A DNA stretch of 37,910 nucleotides from Candidatus Zhuqueibacterota bacterium (GTDB lineage: Bacteria; Zhuqueibacterota; Zhuqueibacteria; Residuimicrobiales; Residuimicrobiaceae), in assembly GCA_963169875.1 (NCBI GenBank), contig CAUJEL010000187.1:1-37910 (forward strand). The letters are read 5' to 3'. Below the pieces are notes generated by a model, which saw only the letters and a list, made by a program, of their open reading frames with translations, searched no databases and was not told the DNA's origin. A program made the translations under genes and the position numbers. Positions 8,362 to 16,491 of this stretch are shown here, in pieces (the first letter of the stretch is position 1; every line of letters starts with the position of its first letter).

Positions 8362-8423
8362 CTCCGTGCCTCTGTGTCCCTGTGGGAAATTCTTTTCACT
8401 ACCAAGGCGCAGAGACACAGAGG
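8362..8423. repeat. Inverted pair of 9-bp periodic repeats (copy B)
   Basis: CTCCGTGCCTCTGTGTCCCTG (from 8362) and CAGAGACACAGAGG (8410-8423) are inverted relatives. The 14-base arms 8369-8382 and 8410-8423 match at all but one position. Period and flavour match copies A and C. Confidence 0.65.
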
Positions 8424-8459
8424 GGTTTTGCAGCCGCTCACGCTTCCAGAGATGGATTC

Positions 8460-8516
8460 GTAGGAGTCTCCAGAGCGCGATTTGATGCGCGGTCGGCCTC
8501 AGGAGAGGCCTCCTAC
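8460..8516. repeat. REP-like cruciform element
   Basis: Outer arms GTAGGAG (8460-8466) and CTCCTAC (8510-8516) enclose an inner hairpin GGCCTC (8495-8500)/GAGGCC (8505-8510) and a pair of CGCG words. The outer right arm and the inner right arm share one base. The design resembles bacterial interspersed palindromic elements; I cannot name a family. Confidence 0.6.
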
Positions 8517-8673
8517 ACTGGTGTTACAACGAATCCCCGCGCAAGAAAGCGGAAGAAAATTAGATAATTCGCTTTTGCCTTGGGGACCTGGGCAGACATT
8601 GAATCAGATGGATATTTGCTAAAAGGTCCCTTCTGGATGACAGGTTGGATGAAAGGTAATCGATCCGGACCAT

Positions 8674-10338
8674 TTAGAACGTCTTCTCGACCGCCGTGAC
8701 CACCTGTTCACATATTTGCACCACTTCCCGGCGCATATTTTCCGCTTCCTGCCGCGTGGCCGTTTTGAACGCATCATCCTGCAATCCACCGAGATTGATG
8801 CAGACGTTGAAAAACGCCCCTTCCGCCGCCGTTCTTGCGCACAGGGCGCCTACACCCGCATCGCTGATGGAATTCTTGTTGCCCTTCTCCACCGCCTCGG
8901 CCGCCAGGCGCACCGCATCCACGCAGCGGCGCAGCACCTCCAGCGGCACCCGGGTGGCGCCCTTGGTGGCCTCTTCCACCGCGGCCTGACGCGCGGCTTT
9001 TTCTTCATCGGTCTTTTTGGGCAGACGGAAGGCGTCCATAACTTTATTGAACGCCGCGGTGTCGCGATCCACATCAAATAAAAATTCATCTTTCAGTTTT
9101 TGCGCGCGGATGCCGAGCTGTTCCATGTCCGGCCAATGGGCCTCATAGCCCTTCTTGCCGTGGGTGAGACTGCCGACCATGGCCGCCAGGGCGCTGCCCA
9201 GCGCGCCGCACAAGGCCGCCACGCTGCCGCCGCCGGGCGCTGGTGACTCGCTGGCGAGGACATCGACGAAGCGGTTCACCGTCATGCTGACCAGAGGTCC
9301 CGCTTCGCGCAACTGATATTCGATGATTTTTTTATCCGCTTCGAAGGCATAGAGCTCACTCAATCCCAAAGAGAGCACGGCGATGTGGACCAGTTCGGCC
9401 TCCGACACGCCGGTGCTGCGCCCCTGTTTGCGCAGATAGTATGCGCCCGCCTCCAGCATCGCCTGCAGCGGAATCAATCCCACCAATTCGCTGCCGGTGA
9501 CCCGCACGCCCAGCTCTTGTGCGATTTGGCAGCATTCATCAAACACGAGATGGGGCGGGGTGACATGATAATTGACCAGGTTGATGGAAATTTGCGCGCG
9601 GCCAAAGTCGTCCATGTACCAGCCCACGGCTTTGCAGGCGGTGAATTTGCCGGGGATGCGCAGGGCCTCACCGTTTTCGTCGCGGATGATCTTGCCCTGC
9701 TCGTCTTTTTTCGGACGGCCGGTCTCGCGGATGCGGCCGGCAATCTCGTTGGCGATCCTGGTGTCCCGGGTGTTCAAATTGACATTGTAGGCGATGAGGA
9801 ATTCGCGCGCGCCGATCACCGTGGCGCCGCTGCGGGCGTTAAAAGTCCGGGAGCCGAAATCGGGCGCCCAATGCGGATGCTGCAGTTTTTCGGCCAGGCC
9901 TTCATACTCGCCGCTGCGGACGTCGGCGAGGTTTTGACGATGTGGACGGGAAGCTGCCGCTTCATAGAGATACACAGGAATGCCCAGTTCATCGCCAACG
10001 CGCTGGCCGAGCTGACGCGCCAGTCCGGCGCATTCTTCCATGGTGATGCCGGCTACCGGCACAAACGGGCAGACATCAGTGGCGCCCATGCGCGGATGCG
10101 CGCCCTTGTGCTTCGCCATGTCGATGATTTCAGCCGCGCAGGCGATCGCCGCGAAAGCCGCCTCCACGGCGGCCTCGGGCGCGCCGACGAAGGTCATCAC
10201 GGTACGATTGGTATCTTTGCCCGGATCGACATCCAGCAATTTGACGCCATCCACGGCGCGAATCGCCGCGGCAATTTGTTCGATCTTGGCCGCGTCCCGG
10301 CCTTCACTGAAATTGGGTACACATTCAACCAGCTTCAT
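8674..10338 (-). CDS. ftcD: Fused glutamate formimidoyltransferase / formimidoyl-THF cyclodeaminase
   Basis: 554 residues with two enzymes in one chain, as in mammalian FTCD (541 residues). The N-terminal transferase (about 1-330) begins with KLVECVPNFSEGRD and has H81 in AHPRMGATDVCPFVPV, equivalent to the catalytic His82 of the pig enzyme. The cyclodeaminase (about 350-550) contains FVDVLASESPAPGGGSVAALCGALG. Together they move the formimino group of N-formimino-L-glutamate to tetrahydrofolate and deaminate it to 5,10-methenyl-THF, the last steps of one histidine degradation route. A charged insert of about 20 residues (DEQGKIIRDENGEA region, near 225) sits within the transferase. AAGGAG lies 5 bases before the ATG. 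No other hut genes are nearby. Confidence 0.93.
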   Translation of the reverse strand: MKLVECVPNFSEGRDAAKIEQIAAAIRAVDGVKLLDVDPGKDTNRTVMTFVGAPEAAVEAAFAAIACAAEIIDMAKHKGAHPRMGATDVCPFVPVAGITMEECAGLARQLGQRVGDELGIPVYLYEAAASRPHRQNLADVRSGEYEGLAEKLQHPHWAPDFGSRTFNARSGATVIGAREFLIAYNVNLNTRDTRIANEIAGRIRETGRPKKDEQGKIIRDENGEALRIPGKFTACKAVGWYMDDFGRAQISINLVNYHVTPPHLVFDECCQIAQELGVRVTGSELVGLIPLQAMLEAGAYYLRKQGRSTGVSEAELVHIAVLSLGLSELYAFEADKKIIEYQLREAGPLVSMTVNRFVDVLASESPAPGGGSVAALCGALGSALAAMVGSLTHGKKGYEAHWPDMEQLGIRAQKLKDEFLFDVDRDTAAFNKVMDAFRLPKKTDEEKAARQAAVEEATKGATRVPLEVLRRCVDAVRLAAEAVEKGNKNSISDAGVGALCARTAAEGAFFNVCINLGGLQDDAFKTATRQEAENMRREVVQICEQVVTAVEKTF

Positions 10339-10706
10339 GCATGCTCCTTGATAAATCTGTTCACGTGGATACTATTAGCACTCGAATCGCCGAGCTGTTT
10401 TTGTCGGTATTATCCTGTTCTATTCATAAACCGCCGAGCGCGCCGAGGCCGCCGAGCTTTTTAAATTGGGATTATTGACCAACTTTGAATTTTAATTTTC
10501 ATTCCAGCGATAACAATTGCTATCGATGCAATTTGTAAGCCTATCATTTCGTTGCGCGTTTTTGCATTCTCGTATGTGAATCGTGCCAATAAATATACAA
10601 AGTCTTTGCATCAATGCAAAAATCCTTTTGAGAATTGAGTTGCAAAAGTGCTCTTTTTTTCGCATTTTTGTCCAGTCAACATCGCATACGAATCGGATCG
10701 AAAACC
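10339..10706. other. 368-bp divergent intergenic region
   Basis: Lies between the divergent ftcD and TSUP-transporter genes, so it should hold both promoters, but I see no convincing -35/-10 pair. It contains the 9-bp periodic repeat copy C (10431-10457) and a short AT-rich inverted repeat TTTGCAT/ATGCAAA (10605-10611/10614-10620) about 86 bases before the TSUP start. No gene is visible. Confidence 0.5.
10431..10457. repeat. 9-bp periodic intergenic repeat (copy C)
   Basis: Three adjacent 9-mers share the core CGCCGAG: CCGCCGAGC, GCGCCGAGG and CCGCCGAGC. The reverse complement, with its flank ending GGTTTAT, resembles copy A at 502-535. Confidence 0.65.
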
Positions 10707-11453
10707 ATGCCCATCGAACATTTTATTATTCTCATTGCGCTGGGAACGGCCGCCGGATTTCTTAATGCCATCGCCGGCGGCGGTTCGATACTCACGGTGC
10801 CGGCGTTCATTTTCCTCGGACTGGACGGCGCCACCGCCAATGGCAGCAACCGCATCGCCGTCATCGTGCAGAGCTTATCCGCCATACTCTCCTTTCGCCG
10901 CGAAAAAATGGCGGCCTTTCGTAAAAGCGCCCGCTATGCCATTTTCACCCTGCCCGGCGGCATCCTCGGGGCGCTCATCGCCGTCAACCTCAAGGATGAG
11001 GTCTTTAAAATCATCCTCAGCGTGCTGATGATCCTGATTGTCTTGACGCTCTTCGTCCCCATCAACAAGCGATCCAGCAAAGCAGCAGAAGGAAAAAAGA
11101 AATCCTGGTGGATTTATCCCAGCTTGTTGGGCATTGGACTTTATGGCGGATTTCTCCAGATCGGTGTGGGTTTTCTCATCATGGCGGCGCTTTATCATAT
11201 TGAACGGCTGGACTTGGTCGAAGTCAACATGCATAAAGTCTTCATGATGCTGTTTTTCACGCTGCCGGCGTTTCTGATATTTCTCTTCAGCGGCAATATC
11301 AACTGGATTTATGGTCTGGTACTTTCTGCGGGAAATGCTTTGGGCGCGTGGTGGGGCGCCAAAGTTTCGGTCAAAGGCGGGGAAAAGGCCATTCGTATCA
11401 TGGTGGCGGTGGCTGCGATCATCATGGCTTTGAAATTAGTGCAATCTATGTGA
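10707..11453 (+). CDS. TSUP-family (TauE/SafE) membrane transporter
   Basis: 248 residues, almost entirely hydrophobic, with seven or eight predicted membrane helices. The N-terminal GFLNAIAGGGSILTVPAF (about 18-35) is the TauE/SafE glycine-rich signature, and a second copy of the half-repeat begins near SLLGIGLYGGFLQIGVGFL. Members export sulfite, sulfonates or other organic acids; the substrate here is unknown. The frame is open further upstream, but the ATG at 10707 gives the standard family N-terminus, with only a weak GGA upstream. It is followed after 17 bases by a small coiled-coil membrane protein on the same strand, probably co-transcribed. Confidence 0.85.
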   Translation: MPIEHFIILIALGTAAGFLNAIAGGGSILTVPAFIFLGLDGATANGSNRIAVIVQSLSAILSFRREKMAAFRKSARYAIFTLPGGILGALIAVNLKDEVFKIILSVLMILIVLTLFVPINKRSSKAAEGKKKSWWIYPSLLGIGLYGGFLQIGVGFLIMAALYHIERLDLVEVNMHKVFMMLFFTLPAFLIFLFSGNINWIYGLVLSAGNALGAWWGAKVSVKGGEKAIRIMVAVAAIIMALKLVQSM

Positions 11454-11470
11454 TTATTACGGAGGTTCAG

Positions 11471-11812
11471 ATGGGCATCGGTGTTATACTATCGCGCGTT
11501 CCCTGGGGCAAAGTCGTCACGCTTTTGCCGCCAATCATCAAGACGGCCAGAGAGCTTCTGGCGAAGAGCAAACAGGAAGAAATTGAATATCCGGTTGTTT
11601 ATGATTCCAGCGCGGAACTGGAAGAACGCATTCACCAGCTGGAGGAGAATGAGCGCCAGCAGGCTGCGTTGATCGAAAAAATCGCCGTGCAGCTGCAAAA
11701 CTTTGCCGATACCATTCAGATCATCGACACGCGCATGCGCACCATCTTGTGGCTGGCGCTGCTGGCACTGCTTTTTTCGCTGTCAACTCTGATTTACGTT
11801 CTTTTGAAGTGA
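11471..11812 (+). CDS. Small coiled-coil, tail-anchored-like membrane protein, unknown function
   Basis: 113 residues, not recognised. A charged helical stretch (about 44-85, rich in Glu/Gln/Leu: AELEERIHQLEENERQQAALIEKI) looks like a coiled coil, followed by one C-terminal membrane helix (about 92-112). This suggests a tail-anchored oligomer with the coiled coil facing the cytoplasm. GGAGGT lies 4 bases before the ATG, one of the strongest ribosome binding sites in the window. It follows the TSUP gene by 17 bases. Its last 19 bases overlap the 3' end of the opposing gene at 11794-12171. Confidence 0.75.
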   Translation: MGIGVILSRVPWGKVVTLLPPIIKTARELLAKSKQEEIEYPVVYDSSAELEERIHQLEENERQQAALIEKIAVQLQNFADTIQIIDTRMRTILWLALLALLFSLSTLIYVLLK

Positions 11813-12171
11813 ACGTCCTGGTCGCCGCCGTAACGGGGATAGAACGGCAACTGCACAATCCCCTTGCGGCGATCCGTTTCGATGCGCCAATGGTAAAACG
11901 TGAGCAAGGCGCCGAGCAAATAGCCCAGCAATATCGCCAGTCCGCCATGATGGGCAATACCGTTCACCATCAGGGATGCATACTTGATCAAAGCGGCATA
12001 CAAGAGACTCAATGCTGCGCTCTCTTTATCGGTTATACTGATCAAATAGGCAATCGTTGAAGCCAGACCCAAAGCGGCAAGCCCGATTTTAAACACGGTT
12101 CTTGCCGTCACATACCCACCCGCCAGTCCACCCACAAAAAGAAAAGCCTGCGTGTAAAACTGCTCAGACAT
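11794..12171 (-). CDS. Small multi-helix membrane protein, possibly FUN14-like
   Basis: 125 residues. Hydrophobic segments at about 8-26, 30-45, 55-72 and 83-100 with glycine-rich turns (FVGGLAGGYVTARTVFKIG near the start, GGLAILLGYLLGALL near the end) recall the FUN14 family, whose bacterial members are of unknown function. That assignment is weak. AGGAGG lies 5 bases before the ATG at 12171. A longer reading frame starts at 12195, but it lacks a ribosome binding site. The 3' end overlaps the convergent gene by 19 bases. Confidence 0.6.
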   Translation of the reverse strand: MSEQFYTQAFLFVGGLAGGYVTARTVFKIGLAALGLASTIAYLISITDKESAALSLLYAALIKYASLMVNGIAHHGGLAILLGYLLGALLTFYHWRIETDRRKGIVQLPFYPRYGGDQDVHFKRT

Positions 12172-12355
12172 GACTGCCTCCTGTCTGGTGGGCACTCGAA
12201 CCCTCCACGCGATACATAGCAGAAGTCATGCCAATGATTAATGCAGGAAAACCGTATTTTTAGCAATGTAAATAATAGAATTAAGAAAAACAGATCCGCT
12301 GGCACAACCATAACAATCGGGATTTTTCATGCACTTTCATGAAGGATGCACGACA

Positions 12356-13081
12356 TCATGGCAATCGCCGCCCCGGCAGGCGCCACCACGGCGTGCGCGG
12401 ATAGAGATGATGTTCGAGGTGATAACCAAAGTGATAGCAGGTGAAAAAGGAGAGCCACACCGGATAGCCCGAACTGCGCGCCCGGTGTTCCGCATCCCGG
12501 GGTTTTCCCTTTTCCCGGTGCGGCAGATAGGTGCCAAAATAAAATAATTGCATCGTGCTCAGGAGAGCCGGCAAAACCCAGAAGATCAACAACCGCTCCA
12601 CGGAAATGCCCAATCCATATTGCAGCAGATTGAACAGCAAGGCCATGCCGGCTATCTGCCACCAGGTGATATAGTGCAACATGAAGCGCCAATACCAGCG
12701 CCCAAAACTCTCGTGTACGCCATCGTTGTAATCAGGGTCCCGGCTGCTGGCGGGATAGCTGTGATGCATGCCATGGCGGCGCTGCAGATTGCCGTAATGC
12801 ATCAGCGCATAGCTGAAAACCGCAACGCGTCCGATCCAGCGATTCAGCCTCAGGGAATAAGGCGCCACTGCATTATGCATGGCATCGTGGGCGGTGATGA
12901 AAAGACCGGTATATAGCAATGTTTGCAGCATTATGCCGGCCACGGCCAGGCCCCAAAAGAGAGGTGGACGGGACGGATGCAGCCAGAAACTCAGATTCCC
13001 CAGCCACAGCGCCAGGATCGTCAGGGCGATGAACGCGCCTGGCCCATTTTTTCCGGTACCCTGTTTTTTATTTTCGTTCAT
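12356..13081 (-). CDS. crtW: CrtW-type beta-carotene ketolase (membrane fatty-acid-hydroxylase/desaturase fold)
   Basis: 241 residues with hydrophobic segments and the His boxes of di-iron carotenoid ketolases: HDAMH (65-69), HGMHH (103-107) and HLEHH (221-225), plus RDPDYNDG (114-121) and FGTYLPHRE (182-190). The phrases LFITAHDAMH and CYHFGYHLEHH are characteristic of CrtW rather than of generic desaturases. It should add a 4-keto group to a beta-ionone ring. Last gene of the carotenoid operon; its ATG overlaps the stop of the CruF-like gene by 4 bases. No strong terminator follows. Confidence 0.88.
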   Translation of the reverse strand: MNENKKQGTGKNGPGAFIALTILALWLGNLSFWLHPSRPPLFWGLAVAGIMLQTLLYTGLFITAHDAMHNAVAPYSLRLNRWIGRVAVFSYALMHYGNLQRRHGMHHSYPASSRDPDYNDGVHESFGRWYWRFMLHYITWWQIAGMALLFNLLQYGLGISVERLLIFWVLPALLSTMQLFYFGTYLPHREKGKPRDAEHRARSSGYPVWLSFFTCYHFGYHLEHHLYPRTPWWRLPGRRLP

Positions 13082-13773
13082 CTACTGATCCACACTAAAA
13101 TAAAGTAGCACAACTGCGCCGCGTAAACATGCCCGGCGAGCGCGGGCAGCTTTTCGGCGAAGAGACGCAAACGCCACCCCAGAGCGGCATATGCCATGGA
13201 AAGGGCAAACCAGGCGAGGTAATTTTGCGCGGGTATCTCGCCCCCGCGCCAGGTCCAATAGCCCAGTTTCATGGCCGCCGGCTCCATGACCGCGTCGAAC
13301 GCCACCATGAGCACGGCTGTGGCCATGATGAACGCCAGCGCATGCCTGCGCAGCTTTTGCGGCAGCAGCCGCTGTGCCACCGCGGCCGAGGACCAAATCA
13401 TCACCAGCCAGGCAAATCCGATGGCGAGGGGCACCCCTGCCACCTGCGGCTGGAGGATCTGACCATAGTGGTAAGATCCAAATATCAAACCGCTGCGTAC
13501 ACCGTACCATTCAATGCAATGGGAGGTGGCCACGACCGCCAGGCTGTAGATCCAGGCCCTGCGCCTCCAGACCAGGGATGACCCGGGACCGGTCATAGCC
13601 ATCAGTGTAACCAAAGCAAGCGCCATCAGCATGGGGCCGGCCAGCAGCCGCATCAAATCCTGGAACCATCCCAGCACATGCCACAGTCCGCCCGCCAGCA
13701 GCAAAAAATAGAGCAGAAAGATGCGCCGGCGTTCTGCTGTGAAAAAAATCGACTCAAATCCATCGCGTTTCAT
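13078..13773 (-). CDS. cruF: CruF-like carotenoid 1',2'-hydratase (DUF422 family)
   Basis: 231 residues, a polytopic membrane protein with about seven hydrophobic segments. Diagnostic DUF422 motifs are IEWYGVRSG (87-95), FGSYHYG (98-104) and DAVMEPAAMKLGYW (160-173). The family includes CruF and the bisanhydrobacterioruberin hydratase, which add water across the terminal double bond of an acyclic carotenoid psi-end to give a 1'-hydroxy group. That hydroxyl is the usual attachment point for the sugar added by the neighbouring glycosyltransferase. Start and stop both lie in ATGA overlaps with the adjacent genes. A longer upstream frame exists but would overlap the glycosyltransferase by 120 bases. 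Confidence 0.82.
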   Translation of the reverse strand: MKRDGFESIFFTAERRRIFLLYFLLLAGGLWHVLGWFQDLMRLLAGPMLMALALVTLMAMTGPGSSLVWRRRAWIYSLAVVATSHCIEWYGVRSGLIFGSYHYGQILQPQVAGVPLAIGFAWLVMIWSSAAVAQRLLPQKLRRHALAFIMATAVLMVAFDAVMEPAAMKLGYWTWRGGEIPAQNYLAWFALSMAYAALGWRLRLFAEKLPALAGHVYAAQLCYFILVWISR

Positions 13774-14882
13774 CGCAAGGGCACCTGCCGCTCTTTCCAG
13801 ACGATGTTGCCGATCTGATAATAATAAAAAGAGGTCAAGCCCACGAGAATGGTCAGTAAGATGCCCAAAGGATGCAGGATAATCCCTTCCCAAAGCGGCT
13901 GCTTGTACTTGACGGCCAGCAGCCAGCGCAACAGGATATTAATGAGCACGGCCGGCCAGGCCCACGGGAAAAAGAACCGGCTCCAGATCAACAGGTACGG
14001 CAGGATAAAAATAAAAAACAGCAGGCCTAACAGCAGAAAGAACGGAAGCGTCTTGTATTCCATCAGGCCAAAGGCGTTCTTGGCGAAACCGTACCACACT
14101 TCGCGCCAGCTGTGATACATTCGTCCCATGACCGCGTCACGGCCCGAAGCTGTGAGGGTCTTGAGCCCAAGTCGTTTGGCGCGGCGGCTCAAGGCGGTAT
14201 CCTCGACAATCTGGTTTTTCACTGCAGCATGGCCGCCCACGGCCATGTAGCCTGGACGTGTGAACGCGATCCATTGGCCATTGGCCGCGGCCAGTGAAGG
14301 CTGGGGACTGCGGTAGGTTAAACGCAGGGGCAGAAACGCATACACGAAGAGATCGTAAACGGGTACGATGAGCTTTTCCGCCAGGGTGATGGTGATCTGC
14401 TGCGGAAACGCCGAGAAAAGCGCCAACTCCAGTTTTTGCATCCATCCCACCGTGCGGGAGACCGCAACAGGTGCGTAAAAATTATCGGCGTCGGTGAATA
14501 ACAAGATATCGCCCCGGGCGACGCGGCTGAGTTGGTGGCAAGCCCAGTTTTTTCCGGTCCAGCCGTGCGGCAGAGACTCGCCCTGGATCGATCTCACCCG
14601 CGCATCCATGGATGCATAGGCTTCCACCATTTCCAGAGTCTTGTCCCGGGAATGATCATCGAGGACGATGATCTCCAAATGGGGGTAATCCTGTGCGCAC
14701 AGACTGGCCAGGCAGGTCTGGATGTTGCGTTCCTCGTTGCGCGCGGGTACGAGCACTGAAACCAGCGGCGCCGCGGCGGGCTTGGGTCCACGCGCCACCA
14801 ACGGCGCTGTGAAAGCGTTGAACAGCGCCACCGCAAATGTCATCCCCAGCAGTGCATAGAGCACGATAAAAAAGAGGGTCAT
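13770..14882 (-). CDS. GT2 glycosyltransferase, probable carotenoid glycosyltransferase (CruC/CrtQ-like)
   Basis: 370 residues. An N-terminal membrane helix (1-22) precedes a GT-A domain with VSVLVPARNEERNI (41-54), the nucleotide-binding LDDHS (74-78), the metal-binding DADN (131-134) and an ED pair (227-228) as putative base. The GWTGKNWACHQLS stretch (108-120) is common in GT2 enzymes that glycosylate carotenoids and related lipids. Three or four C-terminal membrane helices follow (about 275-365). It probably transfers a hexose to the tertiary hydroxyl made by the CruF-like enzyme. AGGAGC precedes the chosen ATG, which overlaps the acyltransferase stop (ATGA). Confidence 0.8.
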   Translation of the reverse strand: MTLFFIVLYALLGMTFAVALFNAFTAPLVARGPKPAAAPLVSVLVPARNEERNIQTCLASLCAQDYPHLEIIVLDDHSRDKTLEMVEAYASMDARVRSIQGESLPHGWTGKNWACHQLSRVARGDILLFTDADNFYAPVAVSRTVGWMQKLELALFSAFPQQITITLAEKLIVPVYDLFVYAFLPLRLTYRSPQPSLAAANGQWIAFTRPGYMAVGGHAAVKNQIVEDTALSRRAKRLGLKTLTASGRDAVMGRMYHSWREVWYGFAKNAFGLMEYKTLPFFLLLGLLFFIFILPYLLIWSRFFFPWAWPAVLINILLRWLLAVKYKQPLWEGIILHPLGILLTILVGLTSFYYYQIGNIVWKERQVPLR

Positions 14883-15607
14883 TTTTCGCTCCTGTGCCAC
14901 AAACGCCGCCACTGCTGCCACCGGTCGCTGACCGAGGCATGACCGTGCAAGAGTTCACGGCCCTGTTCACCGGCCAAAATGCGGCCCTCCATGCGCTCCA
15001 GCAGAGCGGCGTGGGCTGCGTCCATTTCCGCCAGTTCGGGTGTCTGGCCGGCCGCAAGCGACAGCGGCTGGAATTCAAAGAATACGTCTGCATGCTGATG
15101 CTCGAGATACTCGATGCGGATGCCCAGTTGAACCACGTCGACGGCGGCGGGTGATTGCCGCAGCAGCCAGATGATGCCCGGCTTGTAACCCAGGGGCCGC
15201 ACCTGCGACCGCCGCAGTTCCCCCTGGGGAAAGAGGCAGAACATGATTTCCCCGGCTGCATGCGATGTAAAGACCGATCGCAGATAATTCAGCGAACTTT
15301 TGGCCGCCGCAAAGCCTTCGGTCTTGACTGAAAACACACCCAACCGCGCAAAGAAACGATGCTGTGACAGCTGTTCCTCCAGCATCATGAGATACGGTTT
15401 GCGCTGCCACAGACGTTCATTGAGCATATGGATGAAGAATCCATCCCACCAGCTGACATGATTGGGCAGAATGAACAGGGTTCTCTGCGGCGGCCACTCA
15501 GGCACCTCTCCGAGCAGATGGAAGCCATGAAAATGTCGCCGCATCAGGCGCATGACGTAGGGATGAAACAGAGCCTGCGCCCATTTGCTGTGGCGCGCGG
15601 GGATCAT
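14879..15607 (-). CDS. PlsC-like acyltransferase, probable carotenoid glycoside acyltransferase (CruD-like)
   Basis: 242 residues. The acyltransferase HX4D motif is NHVSWWD (H50, D55), and the block that is normally FPEGT reads FPQGE (126-130), followed by KPGIIWLL. No long hydrophobic helix is evident, suggesting peripheral membrane attachment. The family acylates glycerol phosphate, but members inside carotenoid operons acylate the sugar of carotenoid glycosides (CruD, CrtO of Staphylococcus by analogy). Location between phytoene synthase and a glycosyltransferase, with ATGA overlaps at both ends, supports that role. A general lysophospholipid acyltransferase remains possible. Confidence 0.75.
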   Translation of the reverse strand: MIPARHSKWAQALFHPYVMRLMRRHFHGFHLLGEVPEWPPQRTLFILPNHVSWWDGFFIHMLNERLWQRKPYLMMLEEQLSQHRFFARLGVFSVKTEGFAAAKSSLNYLRSVFTSHAAGEIMFCLFPQGELRRSQVRPLGYKPGIIWLLRQSPAAVDVVQLGIRIEYLEHQHADVFFEFQPLSLAAGQTPELAEMDAAHAALLERMEGRILAGEQGRELLHGHASVSDRWQQWRRLWHRSEK

Positions 15608-16476
15608 CGCCGCAGCCTTTCATGCAACAGGATGGACAGTTTTTGATGCATGGGCAGATAGGCCCGTCCGAGAAAGGGATTGTACCCCGTATGCTCGATC
15701 TTGCCGAGGATGCCGCGATAGATGCGGCTGGCTGCATAGATGGCAAAGCGGGATTCGTGGCTCAACAGAGGTATGCCGCGATCCGCCTCATCATAATAAC
15801 CATGAGCGCGCTGCACATGAAAGCGGATCAGATCCACCAGGGCCGGACTCAGCCGCTCCGCCATGATATCCTCTTCATCCACTTTATAGGCCTGCATCTC
15901 CTGCCGCGGCAGGTAGATGCGTCCCATGTTTTTGTCCTCCTGTATGTCGCGCAGGATGTTGGTGAGCTGCATGGCGATGCCGAGTTTCTCAGCCGGCGCA
16001 AATGCGGCTGCATCGCTATACCCGAGAATGTGGGTCATCATCAATCCCACCACCCCGGCGACGCGATAGCAAAAAACATACAGGTCGTCGAACGTCTCAT
16101 AGCCGGCGAACTGGATATCCATTTCGCAGCCGCGTAGCAGATCGAGCGGATACTCTATGGGAATCTCGTAACGCTGCGCTGCCACAATAAAGGCTTTGAG
16201 GATGGGATGTTCGGACTCGCCCGCTTCATAGGCATGGGAGAGTTCCTGGGCAAAACAGCTGATTTCCGCCAGCTGCTGCTCCTGCGTCCTCTTTCGCGGC
16301 AGGTCGATGAGGTTGTCGGCATAGCGGCAGAAACCGTAGAGGGCATAGGTCGCCCAGCGCCGTTCCGGAGGCAAAAACCGGGCGGAGATGTAAAAGCTCT
16401 TGGCATAGCGGGCGGTCAGACTGCGCGCATACTCAAAAGCGGGGTGCAAATTTTCATCTTGCCAGTATTTATCCAT
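15604..16476 (-). CDS. crtB: Phytoene synthase
   Basis: 290 residues, standard size for the squalene/phytoene synthase family. Two Asp-rich diphosphate-binding motifs are visible, DNLID (54-58) and DIQED (177-181), along with CRYADNLIDL, YCYRVAGVVG-like FCYRVAGVVGLMM (135-147) and LTNILRD (171-177). It condenses two geranylgeranyl diphosphates into phytoene. No GGPP synthase is in the window, so crtE must be elsewhere. It lies 15 bases downstream of crtI and overlaps the acyltransferase start by 4 bases. Confidence 0.93.
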   Translation of the reverse strand: MDKYWQDENLHPAFEYARSLTARYAKSFYISARFLPPERRWATYALYGFCRYADNLIDLPRKRTQEQQLAEISCFAQELSHAYEAGESEHPILKAFIVAAQRYEIPIEYPLDLLRGCEMDIQFAGYETFDDLYVFCYRVAGVVGLMMTHILGYSDAAAFAPAEKLGIAMQLTNILRDIQEDKNMGRIYLPRQEMQAYKVDEEDIMAERLSPALVDLIRFHVQRAHGYYDEADRGIPLLSHESRFAIYAASRIYRGILGKIEHTGYNPFLGRAYLPMHQKLSILLHERLRR

Positions 16477-16491
16477 ACGTCATTGATAGAA

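Larger units (their letters stand above)
8321..8673. other. 353-bp gene-free region composed of repeats
   Basis: Lies between the convergent methyltransferase and ftcD genes. It holds a 9-bp-periodic inverted pair (8362-8385 and 8402-8423) and a cruciform-like element (8460-8516). No coding frame with recognisable content and no classical terminator was found. Confidence 0.6.

Noticed and set aside
9385-10464. Plus-strand frame of 359 codons antisense to ftcD
   Set aside because: Shadow of ftcD with no recognisable protein content.
10605-10620. TTTGCAT/ATGCAAA hairpin as a terminator
   Set aside because: Short, AT-rich, with a 2-base loop and no T-run; at most a weak operator.
12180-12210. 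tRNA 3'-end-like segment (minus strand GGGTTCGAGTGCCCACCA)
   Set aside because: The T-stem does not pair and no complementary acceptor, D or anticodon arms lie upstream.
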